DNA of 64,000 nt from Nostoc sp. HK-01 (GTDB taxonomy: Bacteria; Cyanobacteriota; Cyanobacteriia; Cyanobacteriales; Nostocaceae): the NCBI GenBank assembly GCA_003990705.1, contig AP018318.1:5087501-5151500 (forward strand). Reading direction: 5' to 3'. The notes beneath the pieces are model-generated. The model was not told where the DNA came from. It did not search any database and worked only from the letters and a program-made list of their open reading frames with translations. Of this stretch, positions 1-8,904 are shown piece after piece (within the stretch, counting starts at the first letter, position 1; every line of letters starts with the position of its first letter). The position numbers and the translations under genes were made by a program.

Positions 1-175
1 AATGTAATGCTGTGAAATCTTGGGCTTCTGTCGTGCAACCAGGAGTATCATCTTTGGGATAAAAATAAAGGACAACCCATTGCCCGCTAAAATCATCTAG
101 GCTAAGTAAATTGTCATTTTGGTCAGGTGTGGAAAAAGTCGGTGCAGGTTGTCCAACTTGGGGAATGTTGCTCAT
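1..175 (-). CDS. Peroxiredoxin Q / BCP family (3' end cut by window edge)
   Basis: Translating the minus strand from the ATG at 175 gives about 58 residues starting MSNIPQVGQPAPTFSTPDQN. They contain the thioredoxin-fold segment WVVLYFYPKDDTPGCTTEA. The P-x3-T-x2-C pattern places the peroxidatic cysteine, and the following TTEA is typical of the PrxQ/BCP subfamily, thiol peroxidases that reduce H2O2 and lipid hydroperoxides using thioredoxin. The rest of the protein, including any resolving cysteine, lies outside the window. The gene is divergent from the photolyase-like gene starting at 299. The 120-bp gap between them holds two HIP1 octamers (193-200 and 223-230). Confidence 0.9.
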   Translation of the reverse strand, partial: MSNIPQVGQPAPTFSTPDQNDNLLSLDDFSGQWVVLYFYPKDDTPGCTTEAQDFTALH

Positions 176-298
176 AATGAATTGATAAAATAGCGATCGC
201 CTCAAAATTTTACCGGAAGTTGGCGATCGCTTTTATCTGGTTTGTTGAGAATGGTGCAAAATATAAGTTCACCAACCCAACTGTCATAATCTCTATTC

Positions 299-1141
299 AT
301 GCTACGTAAATTTACTGGACGCGATGAATTGATAGCTTATCTGCGAGAACAGTTCCCCCAAGCCGCAGAACGTGACAATCATATCAGCAAGATAATTGGC
401 GGACGCAAAGCTGCTCAAACAGCATTACAAAAAGTAGACCCCACCAACTACAGCAAAACCCGTAACTTTTTAACAGGTGCAGTTACAAAACTTTCACCTT
501 ATATTCGCTATGGAGTTTTGAGCCTAGCAGAAATCCGTGACTACGTGTTAGACAAGATAGAACAGCCAGAGGAGGCAACTAAATTAATTAACGAATTAGG
601 CTGGCGGGATTATTGGCAGAGATTGTATGTCAAGCTAGGTAATGGCATCTGGCAAGACCAAGAAGAATACAAAACTGGTTATACAGCGCCAGATTATGCC
701 GCAGAATTACCAACAGATATTCAAGCAGGTAGCACTGGTAGAGTGTGCATCGACAGCTTCAGCCAAGAATTGCGGGAAACTGGCTACTTACACAACCATA
801 GTCGGATGTGGTTAGCCGCTTACATTGTGCATTGGCGGCGTATTCGTTGGCAAGCTGGTGCTAAGTGGTTTTTGCAACATCTTTTAGATGGTGATCCTGC
901 CAGTAATAATATGTCTTGGCAATGGGTTGCTAGTACTTTTAGTCATAAACCATATTTTTTCAACCGCGAGAATTTAGAACGCTACACCAAAGGTGTCTAT
1001 TGTCAGAAATGTCCTCTATATGGACACTGCGATTTTGAAGGTAGCTATGAAGAATTAGAACAGCGGTTATTTCCCCAAGGAGAATTTACCAAAAAACCAA
1101 ATAGTCAAAGTTGGCAGCATGGGAAGAGAGGAAAAAAATGA
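299..1141 (+). CDS. Stand-alone FAD-binding domain of a photolyase/cryptochrome (split gene, first half)
   Basis: The 280-residue product matches only the helical FAD-binding half of photolyases and cryptochromes. Visible signatures are TKLSPYIRYGVLS (about 63-75), WRDYWQRLY (102-110), HNHSRMWLAA (165-174) and DGDPASNNMSWQWVAS (197-212), which correspond to the flavin-cradling motifs of the family. The usual N-terminal alpha/beta domain is absent, but a matching domain is encoded by the next gene, which overlaps this one by ATGA. Cysteines at 150, 235, 238 and 244 (CxxC then C) resemble the four cluster ligands of FeS-type bacterial photolyases, with a shorter last interval. Whether it repairs DNA or senses light cannot be told from sequence. 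Confidence 0.85.
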   Translation: MLRKFTGRDELIAYLREQFPQAAERDNHISKIIGGRKAAQTALQKVDPTNYSKTRNFLTGAVTKLSPYIRYGVLSLAEIRDYVLDKIEQPEEATKLINELGWRDYWQRLYVKLGNGIWQDQEEYKTGYTAPDYAAELPTDIQAGSTGRVCIDSFSQELRETGYLHNHSRMWLAAYIVHWRRIRWQAGAKWFLQHLLDGDPASNNMSWQWVASTFSHKPYFFNRENLERYTKGVYCQKCPLYGHCDFEGSYEELEQRLFPQGEFTKKPNSQSWQHGKRGKK

Positions 1142-1554
1142 ATAAACCAATTATTTGGATACACGGCGACTGTCTTAGTCCATTCAACCCGGCACTTCAA
1201 GAATACCCCAATGCTCCGGCCATTTGGGTTTGGGACGATGCTTTGATTGAGGAATGGCAATTAAGCCTCAAACGCATCACCTTTATTTATGAATGCTTGC
1301 TAGAATTGCCAGTAGAAATCCGCCGGGGTAATGTAGCCCAAGAAATTTTAGCCTTTGCTCAAGAAAATCAAGCCAATTTCGTAGTCACAGCCGAAAGTCC
1401 CAGTCCCAGATTTGATGATATCTGCGATGAAGTAGAACGTTCATTAAAATTGGAAGTATTAGCAGTGGAACCATTTTTTGAATATGACGGCTATATCGAT
1501 TTAAAACGCTTCTCCCGCTATTGGAAGGTCGCAGAAAAGTACGTTTTTGAATAA
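1138..1554 (+). CDS. Photolyase-type N-terminal alpha/beta domain protein (split gene, second half)
   Basis: The ATG at 1138 overlaps the upstream TGA (ATGA) and follows a purine-rich GAGAGGAAAAAA stretch, so it is preferred over an earlier in-frame TTG at 1111. The 138 residues begin MNKPIIWIHGDCLSPFNPAL, the strand-loop start of the photolyase N-terminal Rossmann-like domain. They continue with AIWVWDDAL and a second strand FVVTAESPSPRFDD. The domain carries no flavin site; in full-length photolyases it packs on the FAD domain and can hold an antenna chromophore. The translational coupling suggests that the two chains form one protein, with gene order opposite to the domain order of normal photolyases. 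Confidence 0.75.
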   Translation: MNKPIIWIHGDCLSPFNPALQEYPNAPAIWVWDDALIEEWQLSLKRITFIYECLLELPVEIRRGNVAQEILAFAQENQANFVVTAESPSPRFDDICDEVERSLKLEVLAVEPFFEYDGYIDLKRFSRYWKVAEKYVFE

Positions 1555-1612
1555 TAGGGCAAATTGCTGAGTACTGAGTAAGTATTCCATCCCTGCTGCC
1601 TATTCCCCATTT

Positions 1613-2263
1613 CTAAGGTGATAATCGCTCAATTTTCCAACTACCATCATCTAATAGAGTATATAGCAGGCGATCGTGTAGTCGGCTAGGACGACCTTGC
1701 CAAAACTCAATTTCGGAAGGGATGACTCTTAACCCTCCCCAATGAGGGGGACGGGGAATCTCCTGATTTTCATATTTACTCTGAAATTCCTGCATTTTTT
1801 GTTCTAACATTTCTCGGCTTTCTATAACTTCGCTTTGCTGAGAAACCCACGCACCGAGGCGACTCTTGGGCGGACGAATCTCAAAATATCCATCTGACTC
1901 TTCTTCCGAAACTTTCTCTACATGACCGCAAATTCGCACTTGGCGTTCTAGTTCTGCCCACCAAAACACTAAAGCTGCTTGAGGATTTTCAGCGAGTTCT
2001 TGCCCTTTTTGACTGTTGTAATTGGTGAAAAAGACAAAACCTCGTTCATCAAAGTTTTTCAGCAGAACCATTCTCGCTGCGGGTTTAGCATCTGGTGTTG
2101 CAGTAGCTAAAGTCATCGCATTGGGTTCTGGTAATTGCGCTGCTAATGCCTGCTCAAACCATTTTTTAAATTGTATAAATGGATTAGGATCAACTTCAGT
2201 TTCAGTTAAGTCTTGTAATGTGTAGTCTTTGCGGATGTCAGCTATGGTGGGGTTCATGGTCAT
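1613..2263 (-). CDS. pdxH: Pyridoxamine 5'-phosphate oxidase
   Basis: The 216-residue protein is the FMN enzyme that oxidises pyridoxine/pyridoxamine 5'-phosphate to pyridoxal 5'-phosphate in cofactor salvage. The split-barrel core is visible ([42 protein letters not shown]), as is the C-terminal dimerisation segment ([17 protein letters not shown], then WKIERLSP at the extreme C-terminus), all family hallmarks. Length is typical of bacterial PdxH. Two ATGs six bases apart (2263, 2257) can serve as start. It is convergent with the split photolyase pair and shows no operon partner. Confidence 0.95.
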   Translation of the reverse strand: MTMNPTIADIRKDYTLQDLTETEVDPNPFIQFKKWFEQALAAQLPEPNAMTLATATPDAKPAARMVLLKNFDERGFVFFTNYNSQKGQELAENPQAALVFWWAELERQVRICGHVEKVSEEESDGYFEIRPPKSRLGAWVSQQSEVIESREMLEQKMQEFQSKYENQEIPRPPHWGGLRVIPSEIEFWQGRPSRLHDRLLYTLLDDGSWKIERLSP

Positions 2264-2383
2264 GTATTTCCTCTATAACAGATACACTTATACAGGGCTT
2301 TGTTAAAAATATCTATAAATCATGCCTAGTATTAATGCCAGTTTCCCAAATTTATTCCACAAATATCTAGAGCGTTAAACCTA

Positions 2384-3481
2384 ATGCGCCGTTCAGCCTC
2401 TCTACAAACTCTGTTATTCTACGGTTTGAGCGGCCCGATTATTGCTCTCAATGTTGGGCTGCTATCGGTACTTTTCAGTTATTTCAAGCATCCCATCACC
2501 ATTTTGAGCATTGCGGCGATTTTAGCTTTTTTACTTAATTACCCAGTGAAGTTTTTTGAACGCGCTCGCATCACGCGCACACAGGCAGTAATTATAGTTT
2601 TGCTGGTGACATTAACTCTAGTGGTGATTTTGGGCATTACCCTAGTCCCCATCGTCATTGACCAGACAATTCAACTTTTAAATAAAATTCCTGACTGGTT
2701 AACCGCTAGTCAAGCAAACCTAGAACAGCTTGAGGAATTTGCCAAACGGCGACGGTTGCCTTTTTTAGATTTACGAGTCCTGAGTAATCAAATCAATGCC
2801 AGTATTCAAAATATCGTCCAACAGTTGGCTTCTAGCGTAGTGGGTGTGGCAGGAATTTTAGTCTCAGGATTATTAAATCTAGTATTAGTGGTTGTCTTGG
2901 CATTTTATATGCTTTTATATGGCGATCGCGTCTGGTACGGTTTAATTAATCTTTTGCCATCTCATATTGGCATACCTCTAACCGTATCTCTACAGCTAAA
3001 TTTTCAAAGATTCTTCTTGAGTCAACTATTACTCGGCTTATTCATGATAGTGACTCTCACTCCGATTTTTATCGGCATGAAAATTCCCTTTGCCCTATTA
3101 TTTGCCATACTCATCGGCTTATCAGAACTGATTCCCTTTATTGGGGCAACTCTTGGCATTAGTTTAGTCACACTTTTAGTTATGTTGCAAAATGGCTGGT
3201 TAGCAGTGCAAGTTGCTTTAGCCGCAATTTTTATGCAGCAAATTAAAGATAATCTCCTAGCCCCCAAATTACTAGGTGATTTTATTGGCCTCAATCCGAT
3301 TTGGATTTTTGTATCTATTTTGATGGGATTTGAAATTGCCGGATTGTTGGGTACACTTGTGGCTGTTCCCATCGCTGGTACTATCAAAGGCACCTTTGAT
3401 GCGATCAAGAATAACAAAGGAGGTAATTTCGTATCAACTGTCACTATTCCCCACGAACCACCAGAAGACCAGAGAAATTAG
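2384..3481 (+). CDS. AI-2E family (PerM/YdiK-type) membrane permease
   Basis: The 365-residue polytopic protein has hydrophobic segments near 15-55, 63-90, 150-180 and a C-terminal run of several between 210 and 340. It carries the family pattern IPFALLFAILIGLSELIPFIGATLGI followed by QQIKDNLLAPKLLGDFIGLNP, which marks the AI-2 exporter-like/PerM superfamily (former UPF0118). Members have been linked to autoinducer-2 export, Na+/H+ exchange or general export, so the substrate is unknown here. The gene stands alone. Confidence 0.9.
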   Translation: MRRSASLQTLLFYGLSGPIIALNVGLLSVLFSYFKHPITILSIAAILAFLLNYPVKFFERARITRTQAVIIVLLVTLTLVVILGITLVPIVIDQTIQLLNKIPDWLTASQANLEQLEEFAKRRRLPFLDLRVLSNQINASIQNIVQQLASSVVGVAGILVSGLLNLVLVVVLAFYMLLYGDRVWYGLINLLPSHIGIPLTVSLQLNFQRFFLSQLLLGLFMIVTLTPIFIGMKIPFALLFAILIGLSELIPFIGATLGISLVTLLVMLQNGWLAVQVALAAIFMQQIKDNLLAPKLLGDFIGLNPIWIFVSILMGFEIAGLLGTLVAVPIAGTIKGTFDAIKNNKGGNFVSTVTIPHEPPEDQRN

Positions 3482-3660
3482 GTAGGGACAGGGCAAGAAA
3501 TAACTAATGACCATTGACTATTAAGTTATCTTGCTGAAACAGCAGTATAAAAACCTAATGATATATTAGTTTGTCCATAAATAATTAAATTAACTAGACT
3601 ATTTTGCTGGGATTTGTTTCACCAACCTCAAATGACAACTTCCATAATTCGGAAATCAGA

Positions 3661-4488
3661 ATGGATGCTTCCGAGCTATTAGAGAACATCACACTCCTAA
3701 TTGACCAAGCTGAACGAGGAGAAATAGACCCTTGGGATGTCAAGGTAATTGAGGTGATTGACCGTTATTTGGAATTTATGGCACCGGAGACAACAACAAA
3801 AGGCTACGAAGCAGATTTATCGCAATCTGGACAGGCTTTTTTATCTGCATCAATGCTGGTGTTATTCAAAGCGAATACCTTGATGCAGTGGTCAACAGCC
3901 GAAGATGTTCAAGAAATTCTAGAAGATGATGGCCTGACTGATATGGAAAACGGCCTGTCACATCAACGTCGTTTGCCATTAGAGCTGCAACTGCGCCGTC
4001 GTCCATCGGCTATGCCACCACCTAAGCGCCGTGTTACCCTGCAAGAACTAATTGAGCAATTGCAGCTGATGGCAAATCAGCTAAAACTTGTCCAGAAAGT
4101 TGATAAGCCTATTCGTGTAAAGCGTCAGCCTAGTGTCCGCACCATGCGGCAGGCGCTAGAATTGGCTCACCAAGAAAATCTGACAGAAGTAGCAGGGGAA
4201 CTGGAGGAGGTATTGCGTTTTGCTGCTCAAGAATTAATGCAAGAACAAAATTATGTTAGCCTCGAACAGCTTGTACAATTGTGGTCTCAAACGAAGCAAC
4301 CTCAAGAAAATGGTTCTAGCCACCAGTCCGAACATAGTCACTTAGTTGGCGTTTTTTGGGCTTTACTGCTGTTATCTGCTCAATCGAAAGTTGAGCTATT
4401 TCAAGAGGAATTTTACCAAGAGATTCAAATTAGACTGATTACAGATGTAGCTAATATCCCAAAATCAGTAGAACAACCAATAAACTAA
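3661..4488 (+). CDS. scpA: Segregation and condensation protein A
   Basis: From the ATG at 3661 the product is 275 residues, beginning MDASELLENITLLIDQAERGEIDPWDVKVIEVIDRYL. The IDPWDV signature is the N-terminal SMC-neck-binding element of ScpA kleisins. The C-terminal part with a short winged-helix-like segment (VGVFWALLLLSAQSKVELFQEEF) should bind the SMC head. ScpA bridges SMC in the condensin that compacts and segregates chromosomes. An upstream in-frame TTG (3604) adds 19 unlikely residues and was not chosen. No smc or scpB lies nearby. Confidence 0.9.
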   Translation: MDASELLENITLLIDQAERGEIDPWDVKVIEVIDRYLEFMAPETTTKGYEADLSQSGQAFLSASMLVLFKANTLMQWSTAEDVQEILEDDGLTDMENGLSHQRRLPLELQLRRRPSAMPPPKRRVTLQELIEQLQLMANQLKLVQKVDKPIRVKRQPSVRTMRQALELAHQENLTEVAGELEEVLRFAAQELMQEQNYVSLEQLVQLWSQTKQPQENGSSHQSEHSHLVGVFWALLLLSAQSKVELFQEEFYQEIQIRLITDVANIPKSVEQPIN

Positions 4489-4912
4489 ATTACTAGTTCA
4501 TCCTAAAAATATTATGTAAATTACCCAGACATACGGAAGCTATTTTTTTAAGTTTTAGCAAATTTAGAATATACGCCTACGCTTGTAGTCTATCTCTCGC
4601 TATGGTTGCAATAACCAGCAAATTACTGTTATCCCTGTTTCTAGGAGTTACTTAGAGCAGAATCAAAACTGATGATTAAGTATCACTCGTTGAAAATGAA
4701 GAGTGCTGAGTTGAAAGACTACCCTAAAGTAGTGGAGTATCAATTAACTCAAAATAAGCAGCTTCCGCCTACTAAAGGCCGGACTTTGATCGAATACGAA
4801 AGTACTAAGTACTTTTTACCTGACTCAGGGGCTAAACGCCCCGCTACTGCTAACAGCACTCAGCATTCAGTACTGAGTAAAGTAAACTGGCTTGTGGTTG
4901 AGGAATAAATTT
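4489..4912. other. Intergenic region, no convincing gene
   Basis: This 424-bp gap contains one open frame of 78 codons (4672-4908) with no ribosome-binding site and no recognisable product. Its last third consists of repeat-like DNA: an inverted GGGGC..GCCCC element near 4829-4844 and an imperfect CAGCACTCAGCATTCAGTACTGAG string at 4855-4878, similar to interspersed cyanobacterial repeats. It more likely holds the promoter of the downstream sugar nucleotidyltransferase than a coding sequence. Confidence 0.5.
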
Positions 4913-6079
4913 ATGAAAGCGATGATTCTCGCGGCGGGTAAGGGTACTCGCGTTCGTCCAATTACTTACACGACTCCCAAACCAATGATTCCCATCTTGC
5001 AAAAGCCAGTGATGGAATTTTTGCTGGAACTTTTGCGCCAACATGGTTTTGACCAAATTATGGTCAATGTTAGCCATTTAGCTGAAGAGATTGAAAACTA
5101 TTTCCGTGACGGTCAGCGGTTTGGCGTTCAAATTGCCTATTCTTTTGAAGGCAAAATTGATGACGGAAAATTGGTAGGGGAAGCAATTGGTTCGGCGGGA
5201 GGGATGCGACGCATCCAAGATTTCTCGCCGTTTTTTGATGATACTTTTGTTGTATTGTGCGGTGATGCTTTAATTGATTTGGATTTAACAGCAGCTGTTA
5301 AGTGGCATAAATCCAAAGGGTCAATTGCAACAATCATTTCTAAGTCCGTCCCTCTAGAAGAAGTTTCTAGTTATGGTGTTGTTGTTACTGATGAGGATGG
5401 GCGCGTCAAAGCTTTCCAAGAAAAACCTTCAACGGAAGAAGCCCTCAGTACCAATATCAATACAGGGATTTACATTTTTGAGCCAGAGGTGTTTAAGTAT
5501 ATCCCTTCTGGTGTGGAATATGACATTGGTAGTCAGTTATTCCCGAAGTTGGTGGAAATTGGTGCGCCCTTCCATGCCATTCCGATGGATTTTGAATGGG
5601 TAGATATTGGTAAAGTACCAGACTACTGGCGGGCAATTCGCGGCGTATTGCTGGGTGAAATCAAAAACGTACAAATTCCTGGTCATGAAGTCGCCCCTGG
5701 TATCTATACTGGCTTAAATGTGGCTGTAAATTGGGACAAAGTGGATATCACAGGCCCAGTTTACATCGGCGGTATGACCAGAATTGAAGACGGGGCAAAA
5801 ATTGTTGGCCCAGCAATGATTGGCCCGAATTGTTGGATATGCAGTGGCGCAACTGTAGATAATAGCGTAATTTTTGAATGGTCACGCTTGGGGCCGGGAG
5901 TTCGTCTAGTTGATAAGCTGGTGTTTGGTCGTTATTGCGTAGATAAGACGGGCGCATCTATTGATGTCCAAGCTGCTTCTTTAGACTGGCTAATTACTGA
6001 CGCTCGTCAAGCACCACCAGTGCATACTCCTCTAGAACGGCAAGCGATTGAAGAATTGCTGGGGACAAACGCTAGTTAG
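4913..6079 (+). CDS. NDP-sugar synthase / mannose-1-phosphate guanylyltransferase-like nucleotidyltransferase
   Basis: The ATG at 4913 is preceded by AGGAA at 4901-4905 and gives 388 residues. The N-terminal nucleotidyltransferase domain (1-230) shows the diagnostic MKAMILAAGKGTRVRPITYTTPKP loop, the LCGDALIDLDL metal-binding motif and NINTGIYIFEPEV. The C-terminal part (about 250-340) has hexapeptide-type repeats (ARIEDGAKIVGPAMIGPNCWI region) forming a left-handed beta-helix. It transfers a nucleotide to a sugar-1-phosphate for polysaccharide or glycolipid synthesis; the exact sugar is uncertain. Many cyanobacterial homologues carry an extra phosphomannomutase-like domain, which is absent here. 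Confidence 0.88.
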   Translation: MKAMILAAGKGTRVRPITYTTPKPMIPILQKPVMEFLLELLRQHGFDQIMVNVSHLAEEIENYFRDGQRFGVQIAYSFEGKIDDGKLVGEAIGSAGGMRRIQDFSPFFDDTFVVLCGDALIDLDLTAAVKWHKSKGSIATIISKSVPLEEVSSYGVVVTDEDGRVKAFQEKPSTEEALSTNINTGIYIFEPEVFKYIPSGVEYDIGSQLFPKLVEIGAPFHAIPMDFEWVDIGKVPDYWRAIRGVLLGEIKNVQIPGHEVAPGIYTGLNVAVNWDKVDITGPVYIGGMTRIEDGAKIVGPAMIGPNCWICSGATVDNSVIFEWSRLGPGVRLVDKLVFGRYCVDKTGASIDVQAASLDWLITDARQAPPVHTPLERQAIEELLGTNAS

Positions 6080-6168
6080 TCAATTGTCAATAGTCGTTGG
6101 TCATTGGTCATTGGTGAAAAACCATTGACTATTGACTTTAGACTATTGACTTTGGACTATTAACTATT
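6080..6168. repeat. Dispersed heptamer-type repeat cluster
   Basis: The gap between two convergent genes is filled with variants of GTCATTGG / TCAATAG on one side and GACTATTGACTTT on the other. The two halves are roughly reverse complements, so the transcript could fold and may serve as a two-sided terminator. The same family recurs at 8274-8350, 21361-21430, 35350-35413, 36212-36281, 37335-37447, 52240-52270, 61503-61525 and 63664-63746. Confidence 0.7.
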
Positions 6169-8178
6169 TAGATATGTGTATCGTCTGAGACTTTGTTCGT
6201 AAGTTTGCATGAGTCGTTGAGATTCTGCAAGAGTAATGCGTTTTTCTTCTAATGCTTTCTCGCAGCGCTGGCGGATGTGTTCCACCATATCTTCTGAGTC
6301 ATACTGCACGTAGCTAACTACCTCACTCATGGTGTCGCCTTTGACGACGTGTTGAATTTGGTATCCTTTGGGTGTGAGTTGAATGTGAACGGCGTTGGTA
6401 TCTCCAAACAAGTTGTGTAAGTTCCCCATAATTTCTTGGTAAGCGCCATTCAAGAACATCCCCAAGTAATAAGGTTCTCCTGGTTGGAAGGTATGCAGTT
6501 CTAAAACTGATTTGACATCACGCAGGTCAATAAAGCGGTCTATTTTACCATCACTGTCGCAGGTGAGGTCTGCCAAAATTCCCCGCCGCGTTGGTTCTTC
6601 ATCGAGACGATGGATAGGCATAATGGGGAATAACTGGTCGATCGCCCAACAATCGGGTGCTGATTGAAACACCGATAAGTTGGCATAGTAAATGGAAGCC
6701 ATGATTTTTTCTAGGTCTTCCAGTTCGTCGGGTACGTAATCTTGCTGTCTGGTAATCTCCAGAATTTTTTGACAACAAGCCCAGTAGAGTCTCTCGGCTT
6801 TAGCTCGTTCGCGCAGGCGCAAAATGCCTAAGTTGAAGCGGCTGATTGCTTCTTCTTTAAATTGCGTCGCGTCGTGGAAAAACTCTTGGTAATTTTCTTT
6901 GTTGATTGATTGGTAAGTTTCCCACAAATAATTAATTATTGGAGATTCTCCTTCTTGTGGAGGTTCTGGGCAGTTGAGGGGAACATCGCTGGTACTGAGA
7001 ATATCAAAAATCAGTACTGATTGATGGGAGGCGATCGCTCTGCCACTTTCACTGATTAATGTGGGTACGGGAATTTGCCGTTCTGTACAGGTATCTTTTA
7101 ACTCTGCCACGATATCGTTAGCATAGTTCTGCATGTTGTAATTTTTGGAGGCGTAGAAGTTGGTTTGGGAACCGTCGTAGTCTACACCCAAGCCCCCGCC
7201 GACATCAAGATATCGCATATCTGCTCCCAACATCGCCAACTCTACATATATACGGCTGGCTTCTTGGATGGCATCTTTAATGACATTGATGGCAGAAATT
7301 TGTGAACCGATATGGAAATGCAATAACTGCAAAGAGTCCATCAATTCGGCTTCGCGCAGTTTGTCTACGGCTTCGATAATTTCTGGCATGGTTAAACCAA
7401 ATTTGGCGCGATCGCCACTGGAAGTTCCCCAGCGTCCCATTCCTTGGGTGCTGAGTTTGGCGCGCACACCTAAAATTGGTTTAATTCCCAACTGGCGATT
7501 GGCTGCAATTACCAAATCGACTTCTTCAATCTGCTCTAAAACGATAATTGGGGTTTGCCCTAATCTTTGGGCTAACATCGCCGTTTCGATGTATTCCCGG
7601 TCTTTGTAGCCGTTGCAAACGAGCATTGCGCCTGGGGTATCCAATAAAGCCAGGGCAATCATTAATTCTGGCTTGGAACCTGCTTCTAAACCAAATTGAT
7701 GGGGTTTACCAAATTTGACTAAATCTTCAATCAAATGCCTTTGCTGGTTGCATTTGACCGGAAACACACCACGATAAACACCTGGATAGTTATAACGGGC
7801 GATCGCTTTGGCAAAACAAGCATTTAGGCGCTCAATTCGGTCTTCCAAAATGTCGGAAAAGCGAATTAGCATGGGTAGCCCTAAATTACGTTGTTTTAAG
7901 GCGTTGACCAATTCAAATAAGTCAAGGGAACCCCCGCGATCGCCTTTGGGGGAAACAGTAATATGACCTGCTGCGTTAATCGAAAAATAAGGTTGTCCCC
8001 ATCCTTCAATGCGATATAATTCCTCGCTATCCTCTATTTTCCAGGCGCGAGGCAAATCGCTTGCGGTAGTGCTTGGTGGTAATAACTTTTTTTGTTTGTG
8101 ATTTTTCACTTCAGATTTATGCCCACTAGACGGTAGTAGTACCACCTCATCAGATGTAGCAGTTGACTCAACACCCAT
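6160..8178 (-). CDS. speA: Biosynthetic arginine decarboxylase
   Basis: The protein converts arginine to agmatine with PLP, the first step of polyamine synthesis. From the ATG at 8178 (GAGGT upstream) it is 672 residues, close to the usual length; an earlier ATG at 8244 lacks a ribosome site and adds 22 unlikely residues. Family signatures include VFPVKCNQQ with the PLP lysine, GLEAGSKPEL, LHFHIGSQ, YLDVGGGLGVDYDG and LISESGRAI of fold-III decarboxylases, then the C-terminal DLTCDSDGKID and GAYQEIMGNLHNLFGD. It converges with the nucleotidyltransferase gene and diverges from ndk. Confidence 0.96.
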   Translation of the reverse strand: MGVESTATSDEVVLLPSSGHKSEVKNHKQKKLLPPSTTASDLPRAWKIEDSEELYRIEGWGQPYFSINAAGHITVSPKGDRGGSLDLFELVNALKQRNLGLPMLIRFSDILEDRIERLNACFAKAIARYNYPGVYRGVFPVKCNQQRHLIEDLVKFGKPHQFGLEAGSKPELMIALALLDTPGAMLVCNGYKDREYIETAMLAQRLGQTPIIVLEQIEEVDLVIAANRQLGIKPILGVRAKLSTQGMGRWGTSSGDRAKFGLTMPEIIEAVDKLREAELMDSLQLLHFHIGSQISAINVIKDAIQEASRIYVELAMLGADMRYLDVGGGLGVDYDGSQTNFYASKNYNMQNYANDIVAELKDTCTERQIPVPTLISESGRAIASHQSVLIFDILSTSDVPLNCPEPPQEGESPIINYLWETYQSINKENYQEFFHDATQFKEEAISRFNLGILRLRERAKAERLYWACCQKILEITRQQDYVPDELEDLEKIMASIYYANLSVFQSAPDCWAIDQLFPIMPIHRLDEEPTRRGILADLTCDSDGKIDRFIDLRDVKSVLELHTFQPGEPYYLGMFLNGAYQEIMGNLHNLFGDTNAVHIQLTPKGYQIQHVVKGDTMSEVVSYVQYDSEDMVEHIRQRCEKALEEKRITLAESQRLMQTYEQSLRRYTYLNS

Positions 8179-8273
8179 TTCTGACCTCTGTGTTTCACCC
8201 ACGAATAAACAATTTAACTCATTCACTTGGTAATGGATATGCACCCAGTGATGATTTCTGAGATAAACTCTGA

Positions 8274-8350
8274 TTGGTCAAGAGTCAACGGTCAATAGTC
8301 AATCGTCAAGAATGTATTGACTTTGGATGATTGACTATGGACACTTGACT
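8274..8350. repeat. Dispersed heptamer-type repeat cluster
   Basis: Repeated TCAACGG/TCAATAG/TCAATCG heptamers are followed by ATTGACTTTGG / TTGACTATGG complementary copies in the gap between the divergent speA and ndk genes. It belongs to the same family as 6080-6168 and would lie in the 5' leader of one or both genes. Confidence 0.65.
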
Positions 8351-8384
8351 AAATAAAAATTTTATTAAGTTTTGGGAGACAGCT

Positions 8385-8834
8385 TTGGAACGCACATTTT
8401 TAGCTATTAAGCCTGATGGCGTACAACGTAAACTAGTTGGCGAAATTATCCGTCGGTTTGAAACTAAGGGTTTTACCCTTGTGGGGTTGAAGTTTCTCCA
8501 TGTGAGTCAAGAGTTGGCTGAACAACATTATGGTGTTCACCGGGCAAGACCCTTTTTTGGTAGCTTGGTTGAATTTATCACTTCTGGCCCAGTTGTAGCG
8601 ATGGTCTGGGAAGGTGATGGTGTCATTGCTTCTGCCAGAAAAATTATTGGTGCAACCAATCCTTTAACAGCAGAGCCAGGAACCATTCGTGGTGACTTTG
8701 GGATCAACATCGGACGCAACCTAATTCACGGTTCTGATGCTCCCGAAACTGCACAAACAGAAATTGCTCTGTGGTTTAAAGATGAAGAATTAGTTAATTG
8801 GCAACCACATATATTCTCTTGGTTGCACGAATAG
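8385..8834 (+). CDS. ndk: Nucleoside diphosphate kinase
   Basis: The 149-residue enzyme exchanges the gamma phosphate between nucleoside di- and triphosphates through a phospho-histidine. It starts at TTG (8385), with GGGAGA about nine bases upstream, and reads [21 protein letters not shown], the canonical N-terminus. NLIHGSD at 112-118 holds the catalytic His115. KPFF-equivalent [15 protein letters not shown] and the C-terminal W-x-E-type segment are also present. It is complete and ordinary apart from the TTG start. Confidence 0.97.
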   Translation: MERTFLAIKPDGVQRKLVGEIIRRFETKGFTLVGLKFLHVSQELAEQHYGVHRARPFFGSLVEFITSGPVVAMVWEGDGVIASARKIIGATNPLTAEPGTIRGDFGINIGRNLIHGSDAPETAQTEIALWFKDEELVNWQPHIFSWLHE

Positions 8835-8842
8835 AATAAATT

Positions 8843-8891
8843 AAAAGGCAAAAGTAAAAAGGTAAAGAATTTCTTTTTACTTTTGCCTTTT
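8843..8891. terminator. Bidirectional terminator between ndk and the TerC gene
   Basis: An 18-bp perfect inverted repeat (arms 8843-8860 and 8874-8891; left arm AAAAGGCAAAAGTAAAAA) with a 13-base loop lies just after the ndk stop and just before the stop of the convergent TerC gene. A-rich and T-rich arms allow intrinsic termination in both directions. Confidence 0.75.
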
Positions 8892-8904
8892 AACTTTTGA
8901 CTTT

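Noticed and set aside
4672-4908. 78-codon open frame between scpA and the sugar nucleotidyltransferase gene
   Set aside because: No ribosome site, no recognisable domain, and its last third is made of repeat-like DNA; left as intergenic.
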